Origin: Hypsibius dujardini
Lineage: Eukaryota; Tardigrada; Eutardigrada; Parachela; Hypsibiidae
Assembly (NCBI GenBank): GCA_001579985.1
Contig: LRSR01004916.1
Span: 1-29,343, forward strand
DNA: 29,343 bases
Reading direction: 5' to 3'
Under the pieces are notes generated by a model. The model had not been told where the DNA came from. It worked only from the letters and a program-made list of their open reading frames with translations, and did not search any database. Positions within the stretch are counted from its first letter, which is position 1; each line of letters begins with the position of its first letter. Shown here piece by piece: positions 1 to 9,127 of this stretch. The position numbers and the translations under genes are program-made.

Positions 1-9
1 CAGACAGTC

Positions 10-71
<62 letters not shown>

Positions 72-136
72 GCAGGCAGACAAACAGGCAGGCAGACAGA
101 CCAGACAGACAGACAGGCAGGCAGGCAGACTGACGT

Positions 137-170
<34 letters not shown>

Positions 171-178
171 TGACGTAC
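1..178. repeat. (CAGA)n microsatellite, partly degenerate
   Basis: Near-perfect CAGA tetranucleotide array with CAGG and CAAA variants, from the window edge to about 178. It lies in the intron upstream of the exon at 330-498. The reverse strand is read as Cys-Leu-Ser-Val repeats, an artefact of the repeat. The same motif recurs in introns of the large gene at 10.5-17 kb. Confidence 0.95.
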
Positions 179-329
179 ACACATGCAGGAATATTGACAG
201 ATGTACAGACTGCAGGCAGATCGCTGGTAAATAATTAGAATTGGTGACTTGGGCGACGATGCATTTTTTTGTAGATTATAGACGCTTCGCGAGGTCATTG
301 TATATGATTTTATTCTAGTGCCATTTCAG

Positions 330-498
330 GGCAGAATTGGGCGACATACCGGATAAAGATATGGGGCCTGGTGTTTGGCTGCTGGACGATGAGGAGTACG
401 AGGACCTTCAGCGAATTTGGCGGAAACAATCGCGTGAAAATATCAGCTTCGTGGAGTTTGTTTCCCGAACGTACGCCGAGAGGACTGGTGCTCCTTAA
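330..498 (+). CDS. Terminal exon of an unrecognised gene (5' part outside window)
   Basis: A pyrimidine-rich acceptor ending in AG at 328-329 is followed by an open frame: one base closing the previous codon, then codons from GCA at 331 to TAA at 496-498, about 55 residues. The peptide is acidic then basic, with a VWLLDDEEYEDL stretch followed by a WRKQSRENISFVEFVSRTY stretch, and looks like a folded, helical C-terminus rather than noise. No family was recognised. Upstream exons lie left of the window. A longer open frame in another register (371-634) covers the same bases but is low-complexity Pro-rich and less protein-like. The gene is convergent with the spermidine-synthase-like gene, whose stop is 415 bp away. 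Confidence 0.55.
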
Positions 499-912
499 GT
501 TCCCTCCCCCGCTGATTCCTCCTAGACCAGCGGCGGTGAAAATTGATCCTTCCCCAAGCCTTCCAGATTTCAGTTTTCTTGTTCTCGCTCATTCAGCAAA
601 AAAGTTGAAGTTTATTTTTGTTGGACTTATTTAAAACGTTTTAATTGTTTGTTGAATTCGCAAGTTTTATTTTTTGTGTGACATGGTGCTGCAGTTTTAG
701 AGCGAGTTATGGTTGGTGGGTTGTATTATAACACCAGGTTGTAACACCAGTTGGTGGGTTGTATTATAGATTCATCTTCCGTGATATGTGCTTACTTTCG
801 AAACTACATCACCTTGTCAGTTTCTACTCAGATACCAACTATTCTGAGAGAGAATCCGGAACAGAAACGAACCACGCGACCGTTCAAATCTCTGTATTGA
901 ATGTTCCCCCAA
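499..912. other. Convergent intergenic interval
   Basis: Holds the presumed 3' UTRs of two convergent genes. No further coding exon is seen. A short direct duplication, ACCAG/TTGGTGGGTTGTATTATA, occurs around 712-768. Confidence 0.6.
666..671 (-). promoter_or_regulatory. Candidate poly(A) signal of the spermidine-synthase-like gene
   Basis: AATAAA on the minus strand, about 240 nt downstream of the stop at 913. Another candidate lies near 608-616. Which is used cannot be read from the sequence. Confidence 0.4.
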
Positions 913-3201
913 TTACTGATACGGGTAAATCGCAAAGTCTGAATGCCTTCCAGTTGGGTAGAGCTGGTTCTTGACAAACTGTGGCAAGGCAAACGCAGCG
1001 GCGTGAATGTCCAAATTATAGTAGCCGAGTGACCAGTCAGCCAATTGGTCCTCCGACAGCGGTCTTTCTGGTCGACGAAAATCTACTCCCTAGAAAAATG
1101 CAGAATCGTATTTGGTAAGTATCGGGTTAAACTGCACCTACAGTCAACGACAAGATAGAGTACACTGGAGGGTCCAGGGAATGGACAAAAGGGGCGGGGC
1201 AAGGGGTGATTTTCAAACAATTGAACAATCAACCACCTGACCACTGCCTGCTCCGTCCCTTTTGCCTAAATCCCGGACCCTCCAGTGTACTCAATCTTAT
1301 CGTTCATTGTATCTCTGTTTGTACGTTGGGGCGATTTTCAGAGACGTGATTTTAAAACTTCTCCAATTTTTCTAAATTAATTTAGTATTCTTCACTGTAA
1401 AAATGGCGATTTATCAAAATGCACTAAACATAATTATTTTGATGCTGCCCCATTTTAAATTTAATTGGGAATCCACTGGCATCATCCAAATATTTTTCGG
1501 ATATCAGGGGGAGGAGCTACATGCCAACTCTGGAAAGCTTCACTGGGATTTTTGGTCCTTTTGGAAAACTGTTCATAGCTCCGCCCCCTTATCCACGAAA
1601 AATATTAAGTTGACGCTCATCGATTTCAAATGAAATTCGGGATACGATGCTCACAGAATAATTTCATTTAGTGCATTTCGAAGAATCGCCACGGAGTATG
1701 CCAGTGTTTTAGTAACTTTCAAATTTCGTAAAAAAAGTTCTCGGAGATTCACCGATGAAATAAATTGTTTAACTATCATTAATATTAAACTAAATTGGAA
1801 TAGAAATTGGAGAGATTTTGAAATGCGTCTGTGAAAATCGCCCAAAAGTCAGATCGTCGGTGAAGACGCCTGCTCAGCTGTCTGGGAACTCACCGGAGTC
1901 ACGGAACAGATAATATTTCCGCCTTGGCCGGAAGCGCAAGACGGGATGTTAAAACCGTAGTAGTCGACGGACGGGAAGAGATTTCGCAACCAGCGGATCT
2001 TCTCTGTCAATATTCTCGTGGGTCGTCGCATCTCTACCCAAATACCCGAAGCTGTGGGAAGGAAAGCGATCATCAATTGCAATAGTCAAAGGTCTTGCAT
2101 GGTCCTGACACCGCCACTTACTCAGCGTTATGGTTATTCCATCCGGTTTTAAAGCATCCTTAACCAGCTCGAAGTACGACTCGCCAAAGAGTCCGTCGGC
2201 ATTCGCTGCAGAGAAATTAAGGAAATAAAGGAAATTCAGAACACTAAGGTTGTCAATGCGTGTTTATATGCAGGCACTTTATAGATTTTTTTGTGGTCCA
2301 GGTCTATCGAACGGAAAGTGGTAAATTTAATAACATCTGGTACGTACGAGGTGGTACCGAGAAATCGCTAATGATCACATCGAACTCCCCCTGGTGTAGC
2401 TTGAGGAACTTCTTGGCGTCCACCGGATGGTACTTAAACTTTGGGTTGTCATAGTCGAAGCCCGAGGCGTGAAAGTGCTTCTTCAGCAGGTTGACCATTT
2501 CTTCGTCGTCTTCGACGTGGTCCACCGATTCCACCGATTCGTGCTTCAAAATTTCCTTCGCCAAACCGGAACCGTCCAGCCCTCCGACAATCAACACCTT
2601 CCTCGGATTGGGGTGGCATGTCAGGGGCAAATGCGTTGACATCTCGTAGTAAGTCCTATAAGTACGATTACAGGTGCCATAATTATTAAATCCTCATTAT
2701 ATATACATACATATGTATATTCTCATTATATATCTCATTATATATATATATAAATTAAAAGTTAAAGCCGCGGATGAAGTACGTCATACCAGCAGTCCTT
2801 TTGGGTTATCTGGATCGTTCCGTCAAAGACCAAGACCTTCCCAAACGCAGTCCTGAAAAGCAGACTCGCCATTACTCGTGCCTCAACGACTGATTTGAGA
2901 CCTCATGAAAATCTTTGTTGACCGTTACACATCTGTCACATACAAATTAACCGTGGACTTACGTGTTTAGAAGAATAAAGTCGTGGCGGTCTGTTTTGCG
3001 TTTGGCGATGATGTCGCTCACTTCCACGTCGGTTTGCATTCCGGGTAGGAGCTTCGGGTTGACTGCATTCATCTCCGTGAACCATTTCTTACCTTTCTCC
3101 TCATGAAGCTGTTGGACATCATCGACGGCGGACTCGCTGTTAGGAGCTCGGCGACGTCGACCCGGGCTTCCGGGTCCCTGATTACGGTCGATTTTAAACA
3201 T
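913..3201 (-). CDS. Spermidine synthase-like aminopropyltransferase, 6 exons, 342 aa
   Basis: Exons, high to low: 2963-3201, 2790-2852, 2348-2655, 2122-2205, 1894-2051, 913-1089. Every junction is GT..AG and in phase, giving 342 residues plus TAA. Start ATG 3199-3201 has an in-frame TAA a few codons upstream. Family features in order: GKKWFTEMN near the N-terminus, FGKVLVFDGTIQIT, YYEMSTHLPL, HPNPRKVLIVGG, GGLDGS (125-130, usual GGGDGG), Glu149, Asp180, SDFSVP (197-202), GLFGESYFEL, and the terminal YYNLDIHAAAFALPQF. Members transfer an aminopropyl group from decarboxylated S-adenosylmethionine to putrescine in the cytosol. The cofactor acids are kept, but the second Asp of the usual DSSDP is Val201 and the Tyr of the usual IPTYPSG is Cys270; both are putrescine contacts in characterised enzymes. 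Substrate use may therefore differ, or the protein may be inactive. A spermine-synthase or spermidine-synthase-like paralogue is the alternative. Confidence 0.9.
1138..1312. mobile_element. Fold-back / MITE-like element with ~60-bp inverted arms
   Basis: Left arm about 1138-1200 and right arm about 1248-1312 are imperfect reverse complements; the core GAGTACACTGGAGGGTCC is matched exactly by GGACCCTCCAGTGTACTC. It lies inside the last intron (1090-1893) of the spermidine-synthase-like gene. No transposase and no clear target duplication are seen. Confidence 0.75.
1326..1845. mobile_element. Fold-back DNA transposon remnant, ~520 bp
   Basis: Starts TTGGGGCGATTTTCAGAGACG and ends with the near reverse complement CGTCTGTGAAAATCGCCCAA. 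Inner arms also pair, around AAATGCACTAAA at 1418-1430 and TTTAGTGCATTT at 1667-1678. It is non-coding; short frames inside are incidental. It fills the rest of the same intron, so that intron is mostly two inverted-repeat elements. Superfamily not identified. Confidence 0.75.
2690..2757. repeat. TA-rich simple repeat in intron
   Basis: TATATACATACATATGTATA followed by TATATCTCATTATATATATATATA, within the intron between exons 2 and 3 of the spermidine-synthase-like gene. Confidence 0.8.
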
Positions 3202-3745
3202 GCTTCCTTCAATGCTTTAAAGGGCGATTTCAACCGTTCGTGTAACAATACCAAAAAACTACGATAAAACTACGATATGCGGTTGCGTCTCGGTTCGCAC
3301 TAAAACAAGAGCATGTAAAAATTGTCATTCTGTACATTCTGTTCTCGTACCGACTGAAATATTGGGCGAAGCAACCAACTGGTATCATTTTCCCGCGGCA
3401 ACAGTAAAACTGCCCGGAGGTTCGCAGACGCAGTTTTATCTACACCAGCGAAGGCTGGTCAACACCTAAAGCCATTCGTAACAAGACACGGAGGCTTTAC
3501 GGATGGATTCGTTTATGGTCGCTTCGGACATCTTATCTCGTCGTATTCCGATGTGAAAACCTTAATCTTTGTAAAGTTTTCCGCCGATGAGCATTAGGTT
3601 TATTAACGACAGTTCTATAGTCGTACTGTATCACTCTTTCTAGCTCGGCCATTTTTTCTATATTCGGATAAGTTGTGGCGGTCACCTTGCCGTCTCGGAA
3701 ACTGACGGTCAGTAGTTAGCACAAATGTCGACTGCTAGGGAGTGC

Positions 3746-3860
3746 TACTTATGTGGCAAAAACCCTCAACTAACTGAGTTAGGACATTTAGCGCGTATAT
3801 GCGTATTAATCGAGTGAAATGACTTGACTCGGTTAGTCGAGGGGTTTTGCCACATGTGTA
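3746..3860. mobile_element. Palindromic MITE family A, copy 1
   Basis: Left end TACTTATGTGGCAAAAACCC and right end GGGGTTTTGCCACATGTGTA are near reverse complements, with internal arms around CTAACTGAGTTA and TGACTCGGTTAG. TA occurs at each boundary, as in Tc1/mariner-type insertions. No coding capacity. Confidence 0.85.
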
Positions 3861-4047
3861 GTAACCACGATGCCCATATGGTCACATTTCCTTGTAAATT
3901 AGATTCTTCCAAGGGTCCCCATTTACATTGTTACCAGAATTCGTTAACTTTATAAAGAAATGACCGAACACCATGGAAATGCACATTCCTGGGCAGCCTA
4001 AAATGCATCGCTGGTGGCGCCCTCACTCGCATTATTGCGTACCGTTA

Positions 4048-4174
4048 CTACACAGGGGACAAAAACTTTGGCTGACCGAGTTAAGCCCTTTAACTCGTGC
4101 GATTTATATAGTTCATATACATGCCGAGTTGAATGGCTTAACTCGGTTAGTGCAAGATTTTTGCCACGTGTGTA
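4048..4174. mobile_element. Palindromic MITE family A, copy 2
   Basis: 127 bp. The left end TACACAGGGGACAAAAACTT pairs with the right end AGATTTTTGCCACGTGTGTA. Inner arms CTGACCGAGTTAAG and CTTAACTCGGTTAG pair. TA at both ends. Same family as copies 1 and 3-5. Confidence 0.88.
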
Positions 4175-4356
4175 CACTGTACTGTGTAGGACCATGACTC
4201 ATGAGCATGTAGGAGTGGCGAGATCAGCTGTGAAATGAATGATCAGCTGTGTCATCGCAACTGCGTAATAAACCACAACAAACGTTCTTGGAAACATGTT
4301 ATCGTTTCATACCGTGCTTTTGCAGGCGATCCTGCTTTTTCTGCCTTGCCTAAAAC

Positions 4357-6003
4357 ATGTGGAACACCATCTTGACCCGTTCGCTTGGCATTAGATATCC
4401 CATCATCCAGGCCCCCATGGCGGGGGGCCCATCCACGCCGCAGCTGGTTGCAGCCGTTTCCAATGCCGGTGGGTTGGGCAGTTTAGGATGCGGTTACTTG
4501 ACGCCGGACGGAATTCGCGACGAAATCCGCAGCACCCGTAAATTGACCGACAAACCCTTTGCCGTGGCCTTGTTCACCCCCGGCAAGTCGGATCCCCCCT
4601 CGCCAAGCATCATCCAGGAAGCGAGTAGGTTGTTGGATCCGTACCGGAAAGAGCTCGGTCTGCCGCTCAGTCCACCGAGCCCGACGAAGTTTGGAGAAGC
4701 ACTGGAGGAGCAGCTGCAGGTGATATTGGAGGAGAAGCCGCCCGTGTTTGCCTTTACATTTGGTGTGCCACCGGAGGGCTTCCTGCGGGAGTGCAGGAAG
4801 CGGGGCATTTGGACGATGGGAACTGCGACGAATGCCGCGGAGGTGCGACTCATGCGCGACTCGCCCGATCCGGTTAGTCGTTATGGTGTATTATCATTAC
4901 TGTCTTACTTGGCTGGCTCTCGAAATCATTTAGTGTTGCTATGAAATGGTCAATTTTTAGATATCGGTATAATTTGGCTAGCCAGATAGTATGAAGAGGC
5001 AGACGGAAGACAAGCAGGATGAGACGAGATGAAAAGTGAACAGGATCGGAAAAAGAGAGGAAGACCAAGCGTAGGGATGGGGAATCAGACAGATTGGCCG
5101 ACGGCCGGGTTGACCTTGCGGAGTACTGCGGCGGAGGGACCTTTAGAATAAACGGTCAGCCAGTTGAAGGGACCGATGTGCTCCATTTGCGATGGATCCT
5201 CTGCTGGTACTGTGCGCCAAATCTGGAGTAGGAGAGTTACACACAGAGTGGTCAGATTGAGTGGATGAACCAATGACGAGTGGTAGTGGTAGACGAGTGG
5301 TAGACGAGTGGTAGTGGTAGTATGACGAGTAACAAAGTTGTAGGCGAGATACATGTACTAGTACTCTACTGGACAGCCAGAACTTAATTTCTATTATAAA
5401 AATGTGTGCTTCTGGATGATGTAGGTCGATTTCGTCTTCGCTCAAGGTTGCGAAGCCGGCGGCCATCGCGGCGCTCACGCGTCCAGCATTGCCAATGACA
5501 CTTTCACCGCACTGCTCCCACTTGTTCCACAACTCGTCAAGGAGAACGTCCCCATCATCGCAGCCGGTGGCATCATGAATGGTAGTCAGATCGTCGCCGC
5601 CCTGGACCTGGGTGCTTGTGGCGTGTCAATGGGCACTGCCTTCCTGCTCTGCCCAGAGTCTGGTACCAGCGCCCCTTATAGAGCTGCTCTCCGGAACGAA
5701 GCAGCCAGCGCGGAGCCCGTTGGAACTGCGTATACACGAGTGATTTCCGGACGTTTGGCCCGCGGCATTCGGAACCGTTTCATGCGGGAGATGGAGCAGT
5801 TTGAGGGGAGAATCCCGGGTTATCCGTATCAATACTACGTGACTCAACCGTTACGGAAGGCCTGCGTCAGTGCTGGTCGCTCCGACTTCATCTCCATGTG
5901 GGCTGGTCAGGGTGTCAGTCGCATTCGGGAGTTGCCGGCTACGGACCTACTAGCGCGTTTAGTGACGGAGGCGGAGCAGACTAGGATGGTCCGTCCGGGG
6001 TGA
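4357..6003 (+). CDS. Nitronate monooxygenase (2-nitropropane dioxygenase family), 2 exons, 364 aa
   Basis: Exon 1 4357-4872 (172 codons) and exon 2 5425-6003 join in phase 0 at GTTAGT..TAG. An in-frame TAA two codons before ATG 4357 fixes the start. Family members are FMN enzymes that oxidise alkyl nitronates such as propionate-3-nitronate, a respiratory poison. Visible hallmarks: RYPIIQAPMAGGPSTPQL at the N-terminus (flavin phosphate/TIM-barrel start), SNAGGLGSLG, VDFVFAQGCEAGGHRG at 173-188 with the conserved His186, PIIAAGGIMNG near 215-225, and CGVSMGTAFLLCPES. Length matches bacterial and fungal enzymes (about 350 aa), and nothing essential looks missing. The 552-bp intron contains a small GACGAGTGGTAGTGGTA minisatellite. 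The gene is next to three microbial-type acetyltransferases, so horizontal origin is possible, though one intron argues for residence in an animal genome. Nitronate monooxygenases also occur in some animals by descent or older transfer. Confidence 0.93.
5276..5330. repeat. Short GACGAGTGGTAGTGGTA minisatellite
   Basis: About three irregular copies of a GACGAGTGGTAG unit inside the nitronate monooxygenase intron. Several spurious minus-strand frames arise from it. Confidence 0.7.
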
Positions 6004-6155
6004 TCAAGCTTACTGTCGGGCCAGCAATTGCAGTAATCAAGCCTTTACTCTGTTTTCTACTGCACCCAGCACAATGATTGTACCGAATATATTGGGGATG
6101 TCTGTATTAGTTTCAAGTACCACGGGGGAACTTCTTTGCAGATCTACGAACGACG

Positions 6156-6161
6156 AATAAA
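6156..6161 (+). promoter_or_regulatory. Candidate poly(A) signal of the nitronate monooxygenase gene
   Basis: AATAAA 153 nt after the TGA stop at 6001-6003, before the convergent acetyltransferase gene. Confidence 0.5.
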
Positions 6162-6312
6162 ACGCGTAGTGTGTGTATAGTGTGTATAAAACAAGCTGCG
6201 GCGAAGTATCGACGAAAAATCTTTCAAATCTCAGTATAGAAAACGCGCTATATAAAAACGCGCTATATAAAAGTGTAAGTCGGAGCAATCACGCAATCTT
6301 GAAAGAATTTGG

Positions 6313-6318
6313 TTTATT
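6313..6318 (-). promoter_or_regulatory. AATAAA overlapping the stop of the first acetyltransferase gene
   Basis: On the minus strand the hexamer AATAAA contains the TAA stop codon (6314-6316). If used, the 3' UTR would be extremely short. Confidence 0.35.
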
Positions 6319-7015
6319 TTTCCGCTGTACTAGTGCTCAAAGAGCTCGGTGACGTAGGACTGTCCGAAGGTTTGGTGGAGGCCTCCACGGTTGACGGTTC
6401 GCTGGTTGGTGGTGGGGGCAGTATTTTGACTTCCGTGACGCCGGGTTGAACGAACATGACGGTCATGTCGTCGAAATCCGACAGTTTCACAAGTCCGTAA
6501 TAGACGAAACCGAGTTTCTGTAGAATGTGCTTGCTCGTCTCATTGTCCTCACTCGTCATCCCAACCACGTCCGTTCTGCCTAGACTTTCGCGGGCGTATT
6601 TCAGCACAGCCGCACCGATTTCGGTGGCGTAACCCTGCCCTTGGTGCTGTGGAAGTATCGAGTAGCCGACATCGGGAACGGTCAAAGCTTTGCGCTGACA
6701 AAGCCCGCCTGTCCCAATCAATTCGTATGTCGTTTCCAGCGAGGGTGGGACCGACGGCACGGAACCGGGAGTCGCTGGAGGTTTCAACGACGCAATCCAA
6801 CCACCGAAACCGTGGTCCTCGTATGTTTTGATGAACACTGTCCGGATGTGGTTGCGAGCGTGCTCCAGCGTCCGGATACCACGGTCCCTACCGGTACTGA
6901 TGAAGAGCGGTGAGGTAAACATGTCCACGAGGAACTGGCAGTGGGCGTCACTTTCCGGGAGGAATTGGGAGAGGAAGAGACGAGGTGTCTCGATGTAAAA
7001 GCTCGGATCAGCCAT
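6314..7015 (-). CDS. GNAT-family N-acetyltransferase, paralogue 1, 233 aa
   Basis: Intronless. ATG 7013-7015 was chosen because the peptide then begins MADPSFYIETPRLFLSQF, collinear with the two neighbouring paralogues; 39 further in-frame codons upstream look like 5' UTR. GNAT enzymes transfer acetyl from acetyl-CoA to an amine. Motif A is PDVGYSILPQHQGQGYA (about 114-130) with the acetyl-CoA pyrophosphate loop QHQGQGYA. Motif B, ETSKHILQKLGFV, follows at about 159-171. The layout is that of the RimJ/RimL-type Acetyltransf_3 branch. The last 35 residues form a Pro/Ser/Thr tail that the paralogues lack or have shorter. This is the most divergent of the three. Substrate unknown. It is convergent with the nitronate monooxygenase. 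Confidence 0.9.
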   Translation of the reverse strand: MADPSFYIETPRLFLSQFLPESDAHCQFLVDMFTSPLFISTGRDRGIRTLEHARNHIRTVFIKTYEDHGFGGWIASLKPPATPGSVPSVPPSLETTYELIGTGGLCQRKALTVPDVGYSILPQHQGQGYATEIGAAVLKYARESLGRTDVVGMTSEDNETSKHILQKLGFVYYGLVKLSDFDDMTVMFVQPGVTEVKILPPPPTSEPSTVEASTKPSDSPTSPSSLSTSTAEK

Positions 7016-7596
7016 TTCCAGCAGATGAGATTTATTATAATTCAAAACGTGATTCCCATACGAACTATATTTAGCGTCTTGGCGTTTCGTGGCACTGCTC
7101 AAGCGTGCGAAGGGGCAATAGACCCTCTGCAAAAGGTGGGAATTGGATGAGAAAAACTCAGAAGTGTATTAAGGAAACATTATCAGTCTGGCTGCGTGCT
7201 CGTCAGCTGATGGATACGGCAATCGAATGTTGTTATCATTCGGTTGCTTCGATATGACAAAGAGGTTTGCAATGCTGGTTCATTGCTCGCAGACCGAAAA
7301 ACATGCGGTTTAAGCTGCGAAGGACCGTGGCGCTCATACTGTACCGTCCAGTGGCACCACCTGTTGAGCGCCGCTGATTCTTCGTCTATATAGGGTCTAA
7401 CTTTTCTTGACTGAAGTTTGGGCTCGCCGTTCGGCTTCTTACTGTTTTGTTGGTCATGTCCAGAAATGAAAGGCTTTTGAAACATGTAACAGGATCGGAT
7501 TTTATTGTTGAAATTAATTGCTGAATCGTTGAAAATCATGCAGACTTTTAGACTCATGTAGACTCATGTAAACAAATCACAGACTTTGGCATGAGT
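7016..7596. other. Interval between acetyltransferase paralogues 1 and 2
   Basis: Probably promoter/5' UTR of paralogue 1 and 3' UTR of paralogue 2, both minus strand. A 124-codon minus-strand ORF (7183-7557) has no recognisable domain or splice context and is not called. A short duplication, AGACTCATGTA, sits at 7549-7569. Confidence 0.5.
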
Positions 7597-8250
7597 CTAT
7601 ACCACGTCGCTGTCTGGGCAGACCGTGATCGTTTGGTCCGGAACCGGCTCGCTTACGGGGGGCACTAGTTTAACTTCCTTTACACCAGGCAAAACAAATA
7701 CTACGCTCGGAGTGTCAAAATCTGACACATTTAAAGTTCCCCACTGGACAAAGCCGAGTTTCTGCAGAATACGCTTGCTCTTTTCATTTTCATCGGTCGT
7801 CATACCAATGACATCATTCCGGCCTAGCTTTTCGACCGCGTATTTCAGCACAGCCTTGCCGATTTCGGTGGCGTAGCCCTTCCCCTCGTACTGTGGAAGC
7901 ACCGAGTAGCCGATGTCCGGAACAGCTAAGCACTTGCGCTGAAAAATTCCCCCTGAGCCGATTAGTTCGTATGTGTTCTCTGAAGACGGTGGGACTCCGG
8001 TTGGGGAACCTGGTGGCTTCAAGGACACGATCCAAGCACCGTAACCGTTGTCTTCGTATCCCTTCACCGTCACCGTTCGAAGGTATGTGCGAGCCGCTTC
8101 CACTGTCCGGATGTTTCGACCCGTGCAATTCTGAAGGAAAGCCGGCGAATTGAACATTTCCACGAGGAATTGGCAGTGGGCGTCATTATCAGGGAGATAC
8201 TGGGAGATGTATAACCGTGGGGTTTCGATATAGAAATTTGGATCAGTCAT
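7597..8250 (-). CDS. GNAT-family N-acetyltransferase, paralogue 2, 217 aa
   Basis: Intronless; ATG 8248-8250, TAG 7597-7599. Opens MTDPNFYIETPRLYISQYLP. The acetyl-CoA loop is QYEGKGYA at 120-127 within PDIGYSVLPQYEGKGYATEI, and motif B is NEKSKRILQKLGFVQWG. A GYGAWIVSLKPPG stretch precedes it. Very similar at both protein and DNA level to paralogue 3, with long identical runs (for example the stretch encoding VKGYEDNGYGAWIVSLKPPG), so the pair is a recent tandem duplication. Substrate unknown. The family look is fungal/bacterial rather than that of animal N-terminal acetyltransferases; that placement is my impression, not a search result. Confidence 0.93.
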   Translation of the reverse strand: MTDPNFYIETPRLYISQYLPDNDAHCQFLVEMFNSPAFLQNCTGRNIRTVEAARTYLRTVTVKGYEDNGYGAWIVSLKPPGSPTGVPPSSENTYELIGSGGIFQRKCLAVPDIGYSVLPQYEGKGYATEIGKAVLKYAVEKLGRNDVIGMTTDENEKSKRILQKLGFVQWGTLNVSDFDTPSVVFVLPGVKEVKLVPPVSEPVPDQTITVCPDSDVV

Positions 8251-9127
8251 TTTAGAGGGTAAATCAACGTCAACAGGAATAAGTATGTGATTTCATGTAT
8301 AAAGAAAATTGCCGCGTGCTCACGACTGGCGCAACTTTTAAGCTGACAGAAATCACGAAGCAAAAAGTAGTATCTCTATGCTGATGAAACTCCTCGGAAA
8401 ATTACCCTTGCTAAACCTGTCACTTTATTGCTGTGGCAGCCCAACGTCTAATCTTAACTGCATATATTTGACTCCTCGATAACAAGCCCAACCATTATCG
8501 CTGCGCGTGAATGACATTCCACACATGTTACATTGAGTGATCGCCCATCTCCCATACCATCTGTGAGGGTCTGTCCACTACCCTGGCCCGAGATCCACAA
8601 TTTGGGTTAGCCTAACCGTTTAATATTCGGACCTACGGTCTACCACTGGACCGACCGGTTGATCAAATGCCCAACGCTCCACCTGACCGACCATAAGCCC
8701 GAACGAATATTCTTCATCCTGAGAGATGGACTGACCGTCCACTGGCATTCCCCAACCCGGACGCACCGGCAGTTACCTGGCGTGACCACCCATCACTGAC
8801 CGTACACTAGCTGGAACGACCATGACTATCCACGCATACTTTAACCCCAATCGAAGGTCCACCACTTGATTGGCTGTACTGTACACCATCCGGACTTGGC
8901 TGAGCCGACCATTCATTACTACAGTAGCACGGAGATATCTTTCAGCATTATGACTTTTCCAGTTCACCGTGTTCTTGTCTTTCTCTGTGGATTTCCCAAC
9001 ATGAAAGTGAGCAAATTTTACTTTTTGTATTCTCGGTTCACACCAAGATTACGGAATACATGTTGGCATAAGTCTCTGGCCTGTACCGTATCACTGTTCG
9101 AACTCTAAACAAACTTTTTTCGTCTGC
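8251..9127. other. Interval between acetyltransferase paralogues 2 and 3
   Basis: No coding exon recognised. 8560-8900 is unusually rich in the words GACCG, GACCA, CGGAC and CCAC, as in a decayed array of short repeats. A similar vocabulary recurs at 17.8-18.3 kb. Confidence 0.45.

Larger units (their letters stand above)
3202..4356. other. Intergenic interval between divergent genes, with two MITE copies
   Basis: Separates the start codons of the spermidine-synthase-like gene (-) and the nitronate monooxygenase (+), so both promoters should lie here. The only structure I see is the pair of palindromic MITEs at 3746-3860 and 4048-4174; the ORFs over the second are its palindrome read in different frames. 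Confidence 0.6.

Noticed and set aside
8-298. Minus-strand ORF of Cys-Leu-Ser-Val repeats, and similar ones at 11430-11795 and 14559-14873
   Set aside because: Pure translation of the CAGA/CTGT microsatellites; period four gives open frames with no biological content.
1403-1845. ORFs on both strands inside the spermidine-synthase-like gene's last intron
   Set aside because: They lie in the arms of a fold-back element and mirror each other; no start, splice or domain support.
3973-4238. Three overlapping ORFs of about 70 codons
   Set aside because: They are the palindromic MITE copy 2 read in several frames and on both strands.
7183-7557. 124-codon minus-strand ORF between acetyltransferase paralogues 1 and 2
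   Set aside because: No recognisable domain, not conserved beside paralogue 3, and sits where UTRs are expected. Could be revisited with transcript data.
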